Shown: positions 23,241 through 35,394, counted from the first letter of the stretch. The stretch is 64,000 nucleotides of DNA from Corallium rubrum (GCA_964035015.1 OZ035998.1:12408143-12472142), one strand, 5' to 3'. Notes: generated from the sequence alone by a model not told the origin. Made by a program: numbers and translations.

Positions 23241-23244
23241 TCTA

Positions 23245-23560
23245 CAGGGTGTATCAAAAAAAAGGCTACCCTTAGAAAATATAATTAACATTCTTTTCAA
23301 ATAACCTATTGTATATTGACAGCCCTGGACACCTCTGAAGTCACGGATGCGTAAAAAACAAATGGTCGTATACACCTGGGAAATTACGATAACTTCTAAA
23401 CGTATGAAGGAGCATAACTGAAATAAAAATGTTAATTATATTCATATCAGTTCGATTAAAAATGGTTCAACTGACCACAGGGCTGTCAATATACAATAGG
23501 TTATTTGAAAAGAATGTTAATTATATTTTCTAAGGGTAGCCTTTTTTTTGATACACCCTG
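23245..23560. mobile_element. Mariner-like MITE with TA target duplication
   Basis: Inverted arms starting CAGGGTGTATCAAAAAAAA and extending about 90 bp, flanked by TA at both ends. The 316-bp length, CAGGGTG-type terminus and TA site fit a Tc1/mariner-derived MITE. Confidence 0.75.
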
Positions 23561-23562
23561 TA

Positions 23563-23727
23563 TAGAGCGTTTTCATTCACGTGATCGGTGACCCATTGGG
23601 GTGGTGAAACAATACGAAATATTTGAATAAGAAAGAGCTAATTCCCATACCGTACACCAATATGGCCGCCATTTCATTGTTTTGGTACACCAATATGGCC
23701 GCCGTGACGTAAGATGAAAACGCTCTA
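23563..23727. mobile_element. Second TIR MITE, directly adjacent
   Basis: Ends TAGAGCGTTTTCAT and ATGAAAACGCTCTA flanked by TA. Inside is a direct repeat of ACACCAATATGGCCGCC. It abuts the preceding MITE. Confidence 0.7.
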
Positions 23728-23729
23728 TA

Positions 23730-24880
23730 GAAAGTTACCCAGAACGCAAAAACTTGAAGTATACAAGAAACGAAAGCTTATAAAATTTCTAACAACATAC
23801 CTACACGATGTGTTTCAACAATGCGTAGTTCGTAAGTTATTAATAGTTAAGGGTCTATTAGCCAATCACGTTATGACCCAATTCTCTGTCTCCAGAGCCC
23901 TAAGAATTTTCATGCGGCCGCGCTAAGAAAAGTAGGGGATCTGGGAAGGAGAATGGGGCGGTAATAATTCCATGTCCTAAATAACCCAGGTACTTCATGA
24001 AAGCCTGACCCCAACACACCCCCTAATCCTAACCAATAAATTCGTGAATATAGGACATGGATTTATAACCAATGGGACTGTGAGCAGATTGCAAAAGTAG
24101 GTGAGGGAAAGAAAAAGACATTCTTTTCAGAATAAGTTTGAAACACTGAGATTGTAAACATTACTTCCGACTTCCAGTAATAAAAACCAGTAGGGTTTAA
24201 CATATAACTCGCATTTCCTTTGTCAGTCATCAGCCAGCTCTTAGGATGGTTGAAATTACTATGCCGCAGTAAGAACATTTACAGAGCGTGCCGGTAGGTT
24301 GGATGATCCTTGGTATTGCTTGCTCAATGAATCTAAAGTACTGCATGCAAACAATAAAAGCACAGCCTTCATTTGCGATATCAGGGTTGGACCAAAATCA
24401 TTTTGCATTAATTCTTGCAAATGAATTTACAGCTGCATGATTTGTACCCTTTCGCAGCAAAGCTTTCTTCACCAATTCAAGCCGCTAATCGAAAATGGTT
24501 TCGGTTGCAAAAATGCGACATCAAAACAGGTGGGAAAATTGTCGTAACTGACCAAAAATCGCGGGCGCATTTGCTCTGTTTCTTTATTTTTGTTCGAAAT
24601 GAGGTTCGTTCAGGTTTGAATGTTTTGTTAACTGAAATATTTGGTACGCTGAAGAAGAGAAACCTCGGCGATTTAAAACTGGTTGTGATGACTTTCATGT
24701 GAGCTATATATTCCTATGATCGGAGTTATGGAAACCTTGGATTATTCGAGGAGAATATGCAACAAACAGGGTTTTTCGTTTCGATGTCCATTTTGTTTGT
24801 GTCGACAAACTGTTTAAACAGCAAAATACTACTAAAAGGTGAGTTGAAGTATCTAGATCATATGTTTATCTTTAGTAATA
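23730..24880. other. Non-coding stretch, nothing recognised
   Basis: Short unsupported ORFs only (for example 24415-24702, overlapped by an antisense frame of similar length). No domain, repeat or RNA was recognised. Confidence 0.4.
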
Positions 24881-25320
24881 ATATAGAGGGCAAAATTTCT
24901 CGAATATGATTGGCTAATGAAGAGGGCATTTTTTTGTAATTCAGGGCAAAATTACTTGCACTTGATTGGTTCCTTGATCAGCAATACTTGCATGTGATTG
25001 GTCGCTTGGTTACTTAGTAACAGTGAACCTCAGAGGACTGACAATGTTTTCAACAAATCTGCAAGGTTTTTCGGTCTGAAAATGCTTTTTTGTTTACTTT
25101 GAACTACTTTGAACTATTGAAGGAGTGTAAACTATTAGTGAAAATGAATACAGTAGAAAATTTACGAACTTTTGCCTGTGTTTACAAAAAGAAAGCTACA
25201 TGCACAGCGATAGAGCAAGGGAAATTTGGAATGTTGCCGAGCGTCGACCGTGATAAGGTACATTGTACTTCGACATTTTCTGGACATAACATAGCTCTTG
25301 AATAATTTTGCCCGCTATAT
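24881..25320. mobile_element. TIR element, ~440 bp
   Basis: Ends ATATAGAGGGCAAAATT and its inverse AATTTTGCCCGCTATAT. Internal TTGATTGGTT and GTGATTGGTC strings. No transposase frame. Confidence 0.6.
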
Positions 25321-25324
25321 TATT

Positions 25325-25490
25325 AACACATAATCGCATGAGTTCTCGTAAAATTAAGGTTTAATTTCACTCGTGTTTTCAAAATCTTACAAATTACCCT
25401 CGTCGCTTCGCGACTCGGGCAATTTTGTAGAATTTTGAAAACACTCGTGAAATTAAACCTTAATTTTCCTCGGCCCCATGCGATTACCTA
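25325..25490. mobile_element. Hairpin element
   Basis: AATCGCATGAG, AAAATTAAGGTTTAATTTCAC and GTGTTTTCAAAAT are mirrored around CGTCGCTTCGCGAC. Confidence 0.65.
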
Positions 25491-25499
25491 TACAAATAC

Positions 25500-27030
25500 T
25501 GTGTGAATTGTTAATATTGAAGCCCACTTGACGGTGTAAATTTATCGCCTAGTTGCTTAATATCCTAAACACAGTTAAAATCAGTGCTTTTGAACGAGCC
25601 ATAGTTAAAAATTTAGCCCTTTGCCACCCAAATTTTATTCTCTTAAACTATCCATAGTTCTTTGCTCCATCCACTGAAATAAATGACAACGTCCAGAAAA
25701 ATCGAAAACGAACTGAATCTTGTGCCCTTTCGCCTGTCCATAGGAAATTTCGATAACAGTCGGTTTAGGAAATGTGCTTGAATTACCGTATATTGTTTGT
25801 TAATCGTCTAAATGAAACTTTACAACTGCTTACAGGTTCTTGCAGTATGACTAAAACCAGTCTGTTTAAGAATCAACTGCATTTCCGAAGCCTACGCGAA
25901 CTCTAAAGTTTGCTCATTTTCGGTACACAATTTTGACAGCTATAAAAAGCGACGAAAGCCAATAAATGAAAATTTTCGCCTATGCCACCAATTTTTTTGT
26001 CTTTCAAAGTATGCTTTTGATCCTAATTGTTAACATTGTACCAGTTTCTGAGCTTTAAAAAATCGTAAACACTTGAATTTCACGCTTTGAATTTGAGTCA
26101 CTTGAAGCCGCCATTTTGGATTTGGAATATTGAACAGAATAACTGCTACCAAAAATAATATTGCATTGTTATCATGCAAATCTTTGTGTTCTTTTTCTCT
26201 TTTTAGATACTATATTAGCTATATTTATGGCTAAAGAAAAAGTTAAAAGAGTGAAGTGCTTAATATGCTGTATATATTTATATACATGCTTATTTTGAAA
26301 TTGCTAGATTTAAATAGGCTAAGTGTGTTCAAGCAAAGGTTGACCAACGTTGAGTGAAGATACTGAAAGGATTCAAGTTTATTTAATTTACATATATTCT
26401 GCTACATGTACCTATGTTTAAATGTTTATATATAGTCTTATTGCTTATTAATGTTAAAAAAAGTTGGAATGTTACTCATGTGTTGTAATAGACTCTGTTG
26501 TAATTTAAATTGGCAGTGATATGAAGATGTGACAATAACTCCTTATTTTTGCTGTGAATTGTTCTTTTCATTTTCTACTGAACCTTTGACATAACCACCA
26601 AAAAGGCCAGACACAAGCTAGTTATAAATTGTATTATTGAGTTTATAAAACACGAGCAACTGCCAACTCGTACTTCCCTGAGCTTTAATATTATGTGTAT
26701 TATAACCAAAAACTATTTATTATGGTTTTTTCTCTTTTTTATTGTATGGTAGAACATAGTATGTTTCTTATTCAGTATTTCGTTTTTAATAAAATATCTA
26801 AAAAGAAGTAGAATTACCAAAAAACTCTTCGATTATTTACAGCTTAAAAGCCGCTATATTGCCGTCCCAGTCCCCCGCAAGCTTGTTTATATCACGGTTT
26901 TCGCGCATGCTCAGACAATTTTCCCACCTGTTCGACATCAAGGTATTATCACATAAACCAAATTCATCACAGATATGTTGGGAATCCACACTTGTGACGC
27001 ATTTTAGTCGAATCTTTTAATTATAGTTAG
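25500..27030. other. Non-coding stretch, nothing recognised
   Basis: About 1.5 kb of AT-rich DNA without a supported exon. No repeat structure is evident on reading. Confidence 0.4.
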
Positions 27031-27033
27031 ATT

Positions 27034-27133
27034 CTTCATAGGCCATAATATCAGACATTCTATGATATTGACGTTTATCTGACATAGGCCATAATATCAG
27101 ACATTCTATGATACAGACGTTTATCTGACAGGT
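27034..27133 (+). repeat. Tandem ~58-bp duplication
   Basis: Two copies of CATAATATCAGACATTCTAT followed by GACGTTTATCTGACA, ending exactly where the Penelope-like coding remnant begins. Confidence 0.75.
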
Positions 27134-27351
27134 TTGCTGAACATCTTCGTTCTGTGAGGAACAATGATGTTGACAAGCCTGTTGCCCGACATTTTAATAG
27201 TGTCAACCATCATATTTCTGACATGAAAGTTTGTGCTATCTCACTCATTTCCGGTGGTAATCATAGCCGCAAACGACAGGAAAAGCGTCTCATTTTCAAA
27301 ATTGGAACCATTCATCCTCATGGACTCAATGAACGTTTTTCTTTTATTTAA
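27110..27351 (+). pseudogene. Penelope-like element, GIY-YIG endonuclease C-terminus
   Basis: The frame reads RRLSDRFAEHLR, then KPVARHFNSVNH, and closes with the GTIHPHGLNERFSFI-like end and TAA at 27349-27351. This order (RFxEHLR, PVxxHF, then a P-GLNE-type end) is typical of the C-terminal GIY-YIG nuclease of Penelope-like retroelements. The reverse transcriptase and the GIY-YIG catalytic start are missing, so it is a 5'-truncated, non-functional copy. It is followed by its own 3' UTR with a hammerhead-like motif. Confidence 0.8.
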
Positions 27352-27770
27352 CACTTCTGAAGATGCTGTTTTTGTATTAGCAAGGGCAGACATAAACAGT
27401 GTTTTCACTTTACTTCTCCATTCTTTACTCTCTATTTTTTACTCTCCTTTTTTTACTTATCGATGGTGAGAATAGCAAATGGCTTTCGCATCTCATTATT
27501 TATTTGTTATTGTTACTTTGCTCTGATTGGCTTATTCTTTTGAATCTCATTATTAGTTTGTCTTGGTTACCTTTATCTGATTGGCTAATTTTTATCACGT
27601 GATTATCTCGCGTGTATTAGCTCGTTGTTTGTTTTACTCTTTACGTTTCTCTCTGACGAAGGGCCTTCGCTCGAAACGTTAGACCACTTACGTTCTCTGT
27701 TTCGGCAGTATTAACCTACTATACCAGATTTCGATTGTTGTTTCAACACTGCCTACGCAGCACACTACTT
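27352..27770 (+). mobile_element. Penelope-like element 3' region
   Basis: Non-coding tail of the truncated element. It contains the CTGACGA...CGAAACG motif and ends near ACTGCCTACGCAGCAC. The same terminal sequence appears inverted near 50761-50880 and in part near 59061. Confidence 0.65.
27653..27676 (+). ncRNA. Hammerhead-like ribozyme core
   Basis: CTGACGA, a 4-bp stem II (GGGC / GCTC) with a CTTC loop, then GAAA. CUGANGA plus GAAA are the conserved hammerhead core strings, and Penelope-like elements are known to carry such ribozymes. Stems I and III are not convincing by eye, so cleavage ability is unproven. Confidence 0.4.
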
Positions 27771-28282
27771 TTATTACAACATATAGTTACTTTGGTTTCG
27801 ATAAATTAATAACCTGTACGTAACAAAAGATATAGCCTAGCGTCATGCAATAAGAAAATCAGTAGAAGCAGGTTTATTATATGTAGTTTATTATATGGCA
27901 CTTTTTATTTCAAAATCAATCATGTATTTCTTGGTCTTCGCTTCCTTCAAAACACCGGACTAGTGTTATTTTCTGGTGTTTCTTTCTCGTCTTGATACTA
28001 AAATTTACTTTTAGAATGTTCATCGTCATTTATTTCATTAACTTTCTTATTAGGTTTTTTTGTTTGTTTCAAATCGTAGAGCCTTAACAATTTTCATAAT
28101 AACCGCGGGCATTGAAAAATCTCGCCACGTCGGCAACCAATCACAGCGCGTGATTTTACCGGAAATAATTCGTGCCATATAATAAAATATCGTATCACAA
28201 ACTTGTTAAAATATCTCACATTTACTCGGCCTCGTAAATGGTGTACATGTTCGGCCTTGAACGTATTAACCTCGCTCGGTCA

Positions 28283-29570
28283 CTGCCTCCTCCGCAGGCC
28301 CTCGTTGCATCATGGACAGGTCACACTGTTGAGAGGGCCTGCCAGATCAAAACAAAAAAATCATAAACAAAATGGTGACTGATCCCATTATGCACAGCGA
28401 GACTAGAGGGCCTGCAAAATCTTTCCGGCTCGGTCTAAACTTTCTTACAGATCATGACAATGAAGAAACCAATATGTTTTAGAATTACTGACCTTCTGCC
28501 AATACTATTTCTGGCGACGAAAAGGAATTGAAGGAAAAGATGTCTGCCGAACAAAAGCAAATTCGGCGGTCATGAAAGTACAGGTTTTTATTGTTTTTTT
28601 GTTTATTTAGCAATCGAAGACTGTCAACTGACCAAGAGTTAATGAGATTTAATTTTGATAAATTGTAGGCTAGAGTGTAGCGTAATTCAAGTTTCAGTTG
28701 TTGTGGAAACCGGAAAAGTATATAAAACCCAAGAGTCTCCGGGTAGACTATAAGGGGCTGTTTATTACATGGGAGGCGGGATGAGACGTTTTGCCAGCAC
28801 GATATTATGCTGACTTGGCAAAACTTCTGACTGAAAATTCTGACAAAGTTTGCCTAGTCCGTCTACTCCGAACGTTTTCTCAAGAAATAATCCACTGTAG
28901 AAGTTATAAAATATATTGGCAGAAAGGTAATTCACCTCGCTACAACATACATACAGTTTATCCGACCAAATAGCTTAGTTTCCCTAAAAAAAGCGAAATA
29001 CTGAACGTGTCCAAATCATAATAGCGGCCGCTATTTTGAATTTTTTCCCGTATGTATTATAATCTGTCTTCTCCGAATGTTTTCTCGAGAAATAAACCAC
29101 TGTAGTAACTTCAAATATACTGGAAGAAAGATAATTTATCTGGCTACAACATACGTACAGTTTATCCGACCAAATAGCTTAGTTTTCTTAAAAAAAAGCG
29201 AAATACCAAACATGTCCAACATTGCTAGTCCAACATGAACTAGAGATGCTTGTTGAACGTCCATGAACCCGGCAAACGTCCCGTCCCGCTTAAGTGCATT
29301 TTCGTTGATTATTCCGGCCGAAAGTTGACAAAGTTCAACCGTAATTGCTTTTTTCAACAATTCCTTCATTTTAAAGCCAGGATTCGTATGTCATAAGTCT
29401 TCAATGGCCTTCAAAATCTTCGGATATAACCATGGCTATTAACAATGGTAGTTAATTACGCAAATTTATTCCGTGCCAAGTTTTGCCAAATTTTTTACAG
29501 GATCTTGCAGGCCCTAAATTCGGCGTGTGTGACCTGTCCATGATGCAACGAGGGCCTGCGGAGGAGGCAG
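28283..29570. mobile_element. 1.29-kb Mutator-like TIR element
   Basis: Perfect 44-bp terminal inverted repeats starting CTGCCTCCTCCGCAGGCCC and a perfect 9-bp target duplication GCTCGGTCA at 28274-28282 and 29571-29579. Inside is a ~205-bp-offset tandem duplication (28856-29015 against 29063-29220). A - strand frame at 29136-29369 has no recognised domain. No transposase was found. It is inserted into another hairpin repeat. Confidence 0.88.
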
Positions 29571-30044
29571 GCTCGGTCAGTACAGCAAGACCTAGGTTTG
29601 ATATTTTACCGTGAAGACCTCACTCTCGGTTATTAAGTAGTTATTATTATATGGCAAGCGTCACTTCCGGTGAAATAGCGCGCTGTGATTGGCTTAGAAA
29701 CATTTTTAGCGGTCCATTACTTTCCCGTAATGGACCAGCGGTCCATTACGGAAAAAAAGCAAACAAATTTCTTATCAGCCATGTTGTTTGCAACTAAACA
29801 ACGAAAGAAAACCGCAAGAATTTTGTGAATTCAACAACCTGTGGACTAAATTATGTATGATTGGGACGAGAGCAATCTGGAAGCGAGTTTAGGAGTCCGA
29901 AAGGGACGACAACAAAAGCAACAACATTGAAAACGATGAGTTTATATCACACGCTCGAGGTCACACTAAACTGACTAAAGTACGTATCATGACAAAGTAT
30001 AAATGTAAGGTTTGTTGTTTCAAAATGCCATATAATAAACTTTT

Positions 30045-30187
30045 TATTAACCTCGCTTGCTCGGTCTTTACAGAGAAATATCAGACCTCGGTCTTTGTGT
30101 ACAAACCTCGCCCTACGGGCTCGGTCTGTACCAAAAAGACCTCGGTCTGATATTTCTCTGTAAAGACCTCGCGTTCGGTTAATAAGA
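30045..30187. mobile_element. Hairpin repeat
   Basis: TTATTAACCTCGC, GGTCTTTACAGAGAAATATC and AGACCTCGGTC are mirrored around a CCTACGGGCTCGG centre. Relatives flank the 28283-29570 element. Confidence 0.7.
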
Positions 30188-30274
30188 AGTTAATAATTAA
30201 ATCTATTTTTTTTTATTTGCAGATTCAAGTTCAAATTATCTTACAGTTTTAACGTGACAGAACAAAATAAGGAA

Positions 30275-30332
30275 ATGTGGTTCTTTGTTTGTTTCCTGCT
30301 AACTCTAATTTACAGTTCCGCATGTGCATTAG
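30275..30332 (+). CDS. SRCR-domain protein, exon 1: signal peptide
   Basis: ATG at 30275 opens MWFFVCFLLTLIYSSACAL, a compact hydrophobic signal peptide, and the exon stops in phase 1 before a perfect GTAAGT donor. Every SRCR exon downstream starts in phase 1 and the first would give residue D and LRLTGFSN immediately after, which is a natural mature N-terminus. An acceptor (TTTATTTGCAG, ending 30222) upstream implies a separate leader or UTR exon. That this exon belongs to the SRCR gene is inferred from phase and order. No in-window competitor was found. Confidence 0.68.
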
Positions 30333-30722
30333 GTAAGTTTTGATTTCAACACTGTACATAAGGGCAAGCAAGTACATCATTGAATACAAAAATAGTAAGC
30401 TTATAGATAAAATAAACTTTAAAGCCAGAGCCAGCCAACAATTTATCGAAAAATAATATAAAAACATGATCCAAAAATTAACATCTTGAAAAATCAAAAC
30501 AATAGCTAAAAAACGAGATAAAGAGATGATATGGTATTTCAACTTTACTGGAAAGTCATCATCAAACCAAGTCAATGACTTTGGAATAAAATCAAAATAT
30601 TACCATTTCATCTTTTTGTCTTGTTTTTAATCCATATCTTGGACTTTTCAAGATGTTTAATTGTTATTTTTCTTTAACTAAAACTAGATATAAAACAATA
30701 TTTAACAGATTTGCAACGGAAT

Positions 30723-30933
<211 letters not shown>

Positions 30934-31489
30934 TTATAGTTAAAGATGTTGTTCCTACAGCACAAACATTTTTATTGACACACGTTGATAAATAATTTTT
31001 AGACTTTTAAAAAAGTAGTTTCTACCTCTATTTTTAGCATTATGATACAACATTTGTTTGAATGTGTACCAATCGCGAACCGAACCACAAAGTTTCCGAA
31101 CTTTTGCGACAGGGTGCGGAAATTTTCGAAAATCAGATAGATTTTTAAACGTAATTATTATCTATACTTTCAAAACTTATTTAGTATAATCGAAAGCTAT
31201 TCTGCCTTTTAAAAAATTATTCTATAACTATGACTATCTAGTTGGTTGAAATCAACGTATTTGACCATATTCACTTTTTGTTTTTTCCAGCTATTCAACT
31301 CCTGCATGATATTCAGTAAGGTTTTTTATAGCAACTATCCGTGATATCCGTCCCTATTTTTACATCAATTGTTTATGCTACTAACTCACTTTCTAGCTAA
31401 CCCTTTAAAATAAGGACGGATATCACAATACTAATACCGATACCGATACAGACACCAATACCAATACCAATCCACTAATACACACCAAT

Positions 31490-32250
31490 ACACACCAATG
31501 TACACCAATATACACCAATATACACCAATATACACCAACGTACACCAATATACACCAACGTACACCAATATACACCAACGTACACCAATATACACCAATG
31601 TACACCAACGTACACCAAATATACACCAATATATACACCAACATACACAAATATACACCGATATACACCAATATACACCAATATACACCAATGTACACCA
31701 GTGTACACCAATGTACACCAATGTAAACAAATATACACCAATATACACAAATATACACCAATATACACCAACGTACACCGATATACACCAATATACACCA
31801 ACATACACAAATATACACCAATATACACAAATATACACCAACGTACACCAATGTACACCAACGTACACCAATGTACACCAATGTACACCAATGTACACCA
31901 ATATCCACCAATATCCACCAATATAGACAAATATGCACTGATGTACACCAACGTACACCAATATACACCAATATACACCAATATACACCAATGTACAGCA
32001 ATGTACAGCAATGTACACCAATATGCACCAATGTACACCAATGTACACCAATATACACAAATATACACCAACATACACCAATGAACACCAACATACACCA
32101 ATGAACACCAACGTACACCGATATACACCGATATACACCGATATACACCGATATACACCGATATACACCGATATACACCAATGTACACCAATGTACACCA
32201 ACGTACACCAATGTACACCAACGTACACAAATATACACCAACACACTAAT
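31490..32250. repeat. ACACCAATAT minisatellite
   Basis: About 760 bp of units ACACCAATAT or ACACCAACGT and variants. Open frames on both strands (YTNIHQ / VYIGV) are by-products of a unit lacking stops. Confidence 0.92.
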
Positions 32251-32365
32251 AGACTGAAAGACCAATACACTAATAAACTAATACACTGAACTGCATGCCG
32301 ATATCCGTGATATCCGTCCTTATTTTGCCATTAGTTGTTTATGCTACTAATTCACTTTTCATCCT

Positions 32366-32915
32366 AAAACTACACTAAAACTACACTAACTTCACTAACT
32401 ATACACTAACTACACCAAAACCACACTAACTACGCTAAAATTACACTAACTACGCTAAAACTACACTAAAACTACCCTAAAACTACACTAACTACACTAA
32501 AACTACACTAACTACACTAAAACTACACTAACTACACTAAAACTACACTAAAACTACACTAACTACACTAAAACTACACTAACTACCCTAAAACTACACT
32601 AACTACACTAAAACTACACTAACTACACTAAAACTACACTAACTACACTAAAACTACACTAAAACTACACTAAAACTACACTAAAACTACACTAACTACA
32701 CTAAAACTACACTAACTACACTAAAACTACACTAAAACAACACCAAAACTACACTAAAACTACAATAATAAAACTACACTAAAACTACACTAAAACTACA
32801 CTAAAACTACACTAAAACTACACTAAAACTACACTAAAACTACACTAAAACTACACTAAAACTACACTAAAACTACACTAAAACTACACTAAAACTACAC
32901 TAACTACACTAATAC
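32366..32915. repeat. CTACACTAAAA minisatellite
   Basis: Alternating ACTACACTAA and AACTACACTAA units. This is the reverse complement of the array at 35985-37140. Confidence 0.92.
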
Positions 32916-33230
32916 ACTAAACTGCATGCCGATATCCGTGATATCCGTGATATCCGTCGTTATTTTTACATAACTTGCCATCCTACTAATTCACTTTCCA
33001 ACCCTTTAAAGATAAGGACGGATTGGACGGATACCACGGAGTTAGGCATGCAAATTAGTTTAAACTAATACTAATAACTAATTTGCATACCTATTTCCGT
33101 GATATCCGTGATATCCGTCCTCATTTTTGTGACTACCGCTGACCTGTCAGCGGTAGCCATAATGTCGGCGTGTTGCTTGCTTGCGCGAGTGTCTTGGACC
33201 GCACTTACGTCATACTCGTGCAGCCATCGC

Positions 33231-33333
33231 CATATAGTCAAGAAGATCGCCATTGATCGCCAAGTATTCGGGAAGTACTCGTCATATAGTCAAGAAGATC
33301 GCCATTGATCGCCAAGTATTCGGGAAGTACTCG
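33231..33333 (+). repeat. 52-bp tandem duplication
   Basis: CATATAGTCAAGAAGATCGC to GGAAGTACTCG is repeated exactly twice (33231-33282 and 33283-33333), just upstream of the possible first exon at 33404. Confidence 0.85.
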
Positions 33334-33403
33334 AGTTGTTTTCGTGGCCTCGCGGGGAATAAACTAAAGTGAATCAAGTCTTTGCATTTTGGTTGCTCTC
33401 TCG

Positions 33404-33496
33404 ATGACAGTTTTGATTTTTGAAAGTGTTAATTATTACTTTGCAAATCTTTTCTTCTTGGAACGGTTTCTGTCCACATTGATCAGTTTATACAAG
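33404..33496 (+). CDS. Possible exon 1 of an unidentified small gene
   Basis: ATG at 33404 opens 31 codons, hydrophobic and aromatic (ending LSTLISLYK), to a GTAAGA donor in phase 0. The exon at 34404 continues in phase 0 from a strong acceptor. The upstream 250 bp are GC-richer and contain TTACGTCA, a CRE-like string. No domain was recognised. It sits in the unique centre of the fold-back composite, so it may be a captured fragment. Confidence 0.32.
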
Positions 33497-34043
33497 GTAA
33501 GAAATAGTTTCAAAACTGTGACGTTGTTTATCTTATATACTATATACAAAATCTATAAGTACTTGGTCGGAAACAGGGTACTGTACTTATAGCAGTACTA
33601 GAAATATTCAGCTTTTGCTAGAAGTTGGGCCTTCAACCTTCTTTTATCGAAGAAACTGCTATATACCTAAATTATTTATAATGATAAAATCGCTTTATAA
33701 GTTTAATTTTGGTTGAATTGTGTGTTGTGCTCACTGGTCAGTGACTCATGTTTATACTGCATGTACACATGTATATATCATACACCAGTGCATACACTAA
33801 GAGTGAGAAGTGTGTTTTAACCAACTTCGAGCTAGATGTTTTGATATTAGAGCAAACACAACTTTCATTGTTTCGTGATCAAACAAATCAGGAAATTAAT
33901 TGTTTGATCACATACCAAACCTTTGTCTCGCTTATGATTTTCCTATCTGTTTGGTTTGTGAATTATTAATGAGTTCGAGAAGTATATATCACAGTGCCCT
34001 GTATTTACACTATATACATTGTATATAAGAAATTTATGCTAGG

Positions 34044-34325
34044 TGGTGTTGGTGGCATAGTGGTTAGTGCACGTGCCTTTCACCTCTGCGAGCTGGGTTC
34101 AATACCTGCACGGTGCAGTTATCTGATTAAAATAATTCACCTTGGCCACATGTGAGAACAGTGCTTCCAGTTTGACTCTACCAAACACCACAGGTTTCCT
34201 CCGGGTACTCAGGTTTCCTCCTATAGTAACACTGGACCAATGAGGGTGGGCCCTTACTGGACCTCTGAGGATAACTGTTTAGATATAACTGATAGAGTTA
34301 TCCAGTATAAATAAGGTTAGATTAA
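34044..34325 (+). mobile_element. tRNA-derived SINE, copy 2
   Basis: A-box-like GGCATAGTGGTTAGTGC, B-box GGGTTCAATACC and the same body as the copy at 16916, with an extra GGTTTCCTCC-containing segment. It lies in the intron of the possible small gene. Confidence 0.8.
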
Positions 34326-34403
34326 TTTAGTTTAAGCAAAATATGTTGGCTGTTACATAGACATTACAAAACCTTGACTTGGTGCTTTGTTTACTTGTTT
34401 TAG

Positions 34404-34595
34404 GTGTTGTTCAATATCTTGTATAATGAAATTAAGAAATCAACGTTTGTGGACACCAGAGCTGCTACAGTGATCCGTCCACAGAATAGTAGATACACCA
34501 GAAGTCTAACTCTTGTGAAAGTACTGAAACATTCTATAATCTACATGCCACCAATTGTATATTTTGATACTGAAATTGTTGTAAAGCTATTGTGA
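34404..34595 (+). CDS. Possible exon 2 of an unidentified small gene
   Basis: It follows ACTTGTTTTAG in phase 0 and gives 63 residues to TGA at 34593-34595. The two exons would encode 94 aa. No known motif; composition is basic in the middle (RAATVIRPQNSRYTR). It could be a decayed gene fragment. Confidence 0.3.
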   Translation: MLFNILYNEIKKSTFVDTRAATVIRPQNSRYTRSLTLVKVLKHSIIYMPPIVYFDTEIVVKLL

Positions 34596-34884
34596 AGTGC
34601 TGGGAAACTTAAAGCCTTGAATATGTTGAAAGCCTTGAAATGAAGAAATATATCTGTTGAAACTACAATACTGAGTATTGTTGTTCTGTGTTATTTAAAA
34701 TACTAGCAGAATCACAAAATATCAGTGATGTGGATTACACGTGAATGCCACTGACAGCATATTTATGGCAGGTAAAATGTTGTTTTGGAACACAATGTTG
34801 ATTATCTCGAGTGATTAATTCTTTGAAAGTTTTCAAGGCGATAATGTATATAGATTATTTTTGTGGAAACACCGCAATGAAAAT

Positions 34885-34965
34885 TATTTATTTGCTAACA
34901 GTTTCGGCCTGAGTCAACAGGCTGAAAGCTTAGCAAACAAATATTTTACGGTGTTTCCACAAAAA
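34885..34965. repeat. Inverted repeat, hammerhead-like relative
   Basis: ATTTATTTGCTAACAGTTTC, CCTGAGTCAACAGG and GAAAGCTTAGCAAAC correspond to the inner part of the motif near 9.9-10.06 kb, without a complete CTGATGA. Confidence 0.5.
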
Positions 34966-35394
34966 TAATCTATATGTATATGATCTGGGGTGAGTTGTAC
35001 AAAGCCAAGATAGCTTATCTAGTTGATAAGTTCTAGCTAAAGAACAGCACTAATCATGCTTTGAACAACCTAATATAAAATTTTATCCACTGATAAAATT
35101 TTATCCACAGTGGATAAAAGTTAAATTGGGTTGTTCAAAGCACCACTAGAGTGGTTCTCTAGCTAGGATTTATCCACCATTTTTTTGTGTGTGTCTGTGC
35201 TTTTCACACATTTTCATGCATTTCAAGTCTATATCTCGTTCTGTACTTAACAGCGGTAGTCACATGTACGCATTGCGTACCTATTTTTACATAACTTGCC
35301 ATGCCACTAACTCACTTTCCAACCCTTTAAAAATAAGGACGGATTGGACGGATACCACGGAGTTAGGCATGCAAATTAGTTTATTATCGTTATT

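Noticed and set aside
24415..24702. 95-codon frame as a gene
   Set aside because: No splice context or domain, and an antisense frame of similar length covers the same DNA.
29136..29369. 77-codon minus-strand frame inside the Mutator-like element as a transposase remnant
   Set aside because: No DDE or zinc-finger signature and too short; left unassigned.
31423..32289. Long overlapping open frames (up to 280 codons) on both strands with VYIGVHW / YTNIHQ repeats
   Set aside because: They are translations of an ACACCAATAT minisatellite whose units lack stop codons in several frames; no splice signals or non-repeat domain.
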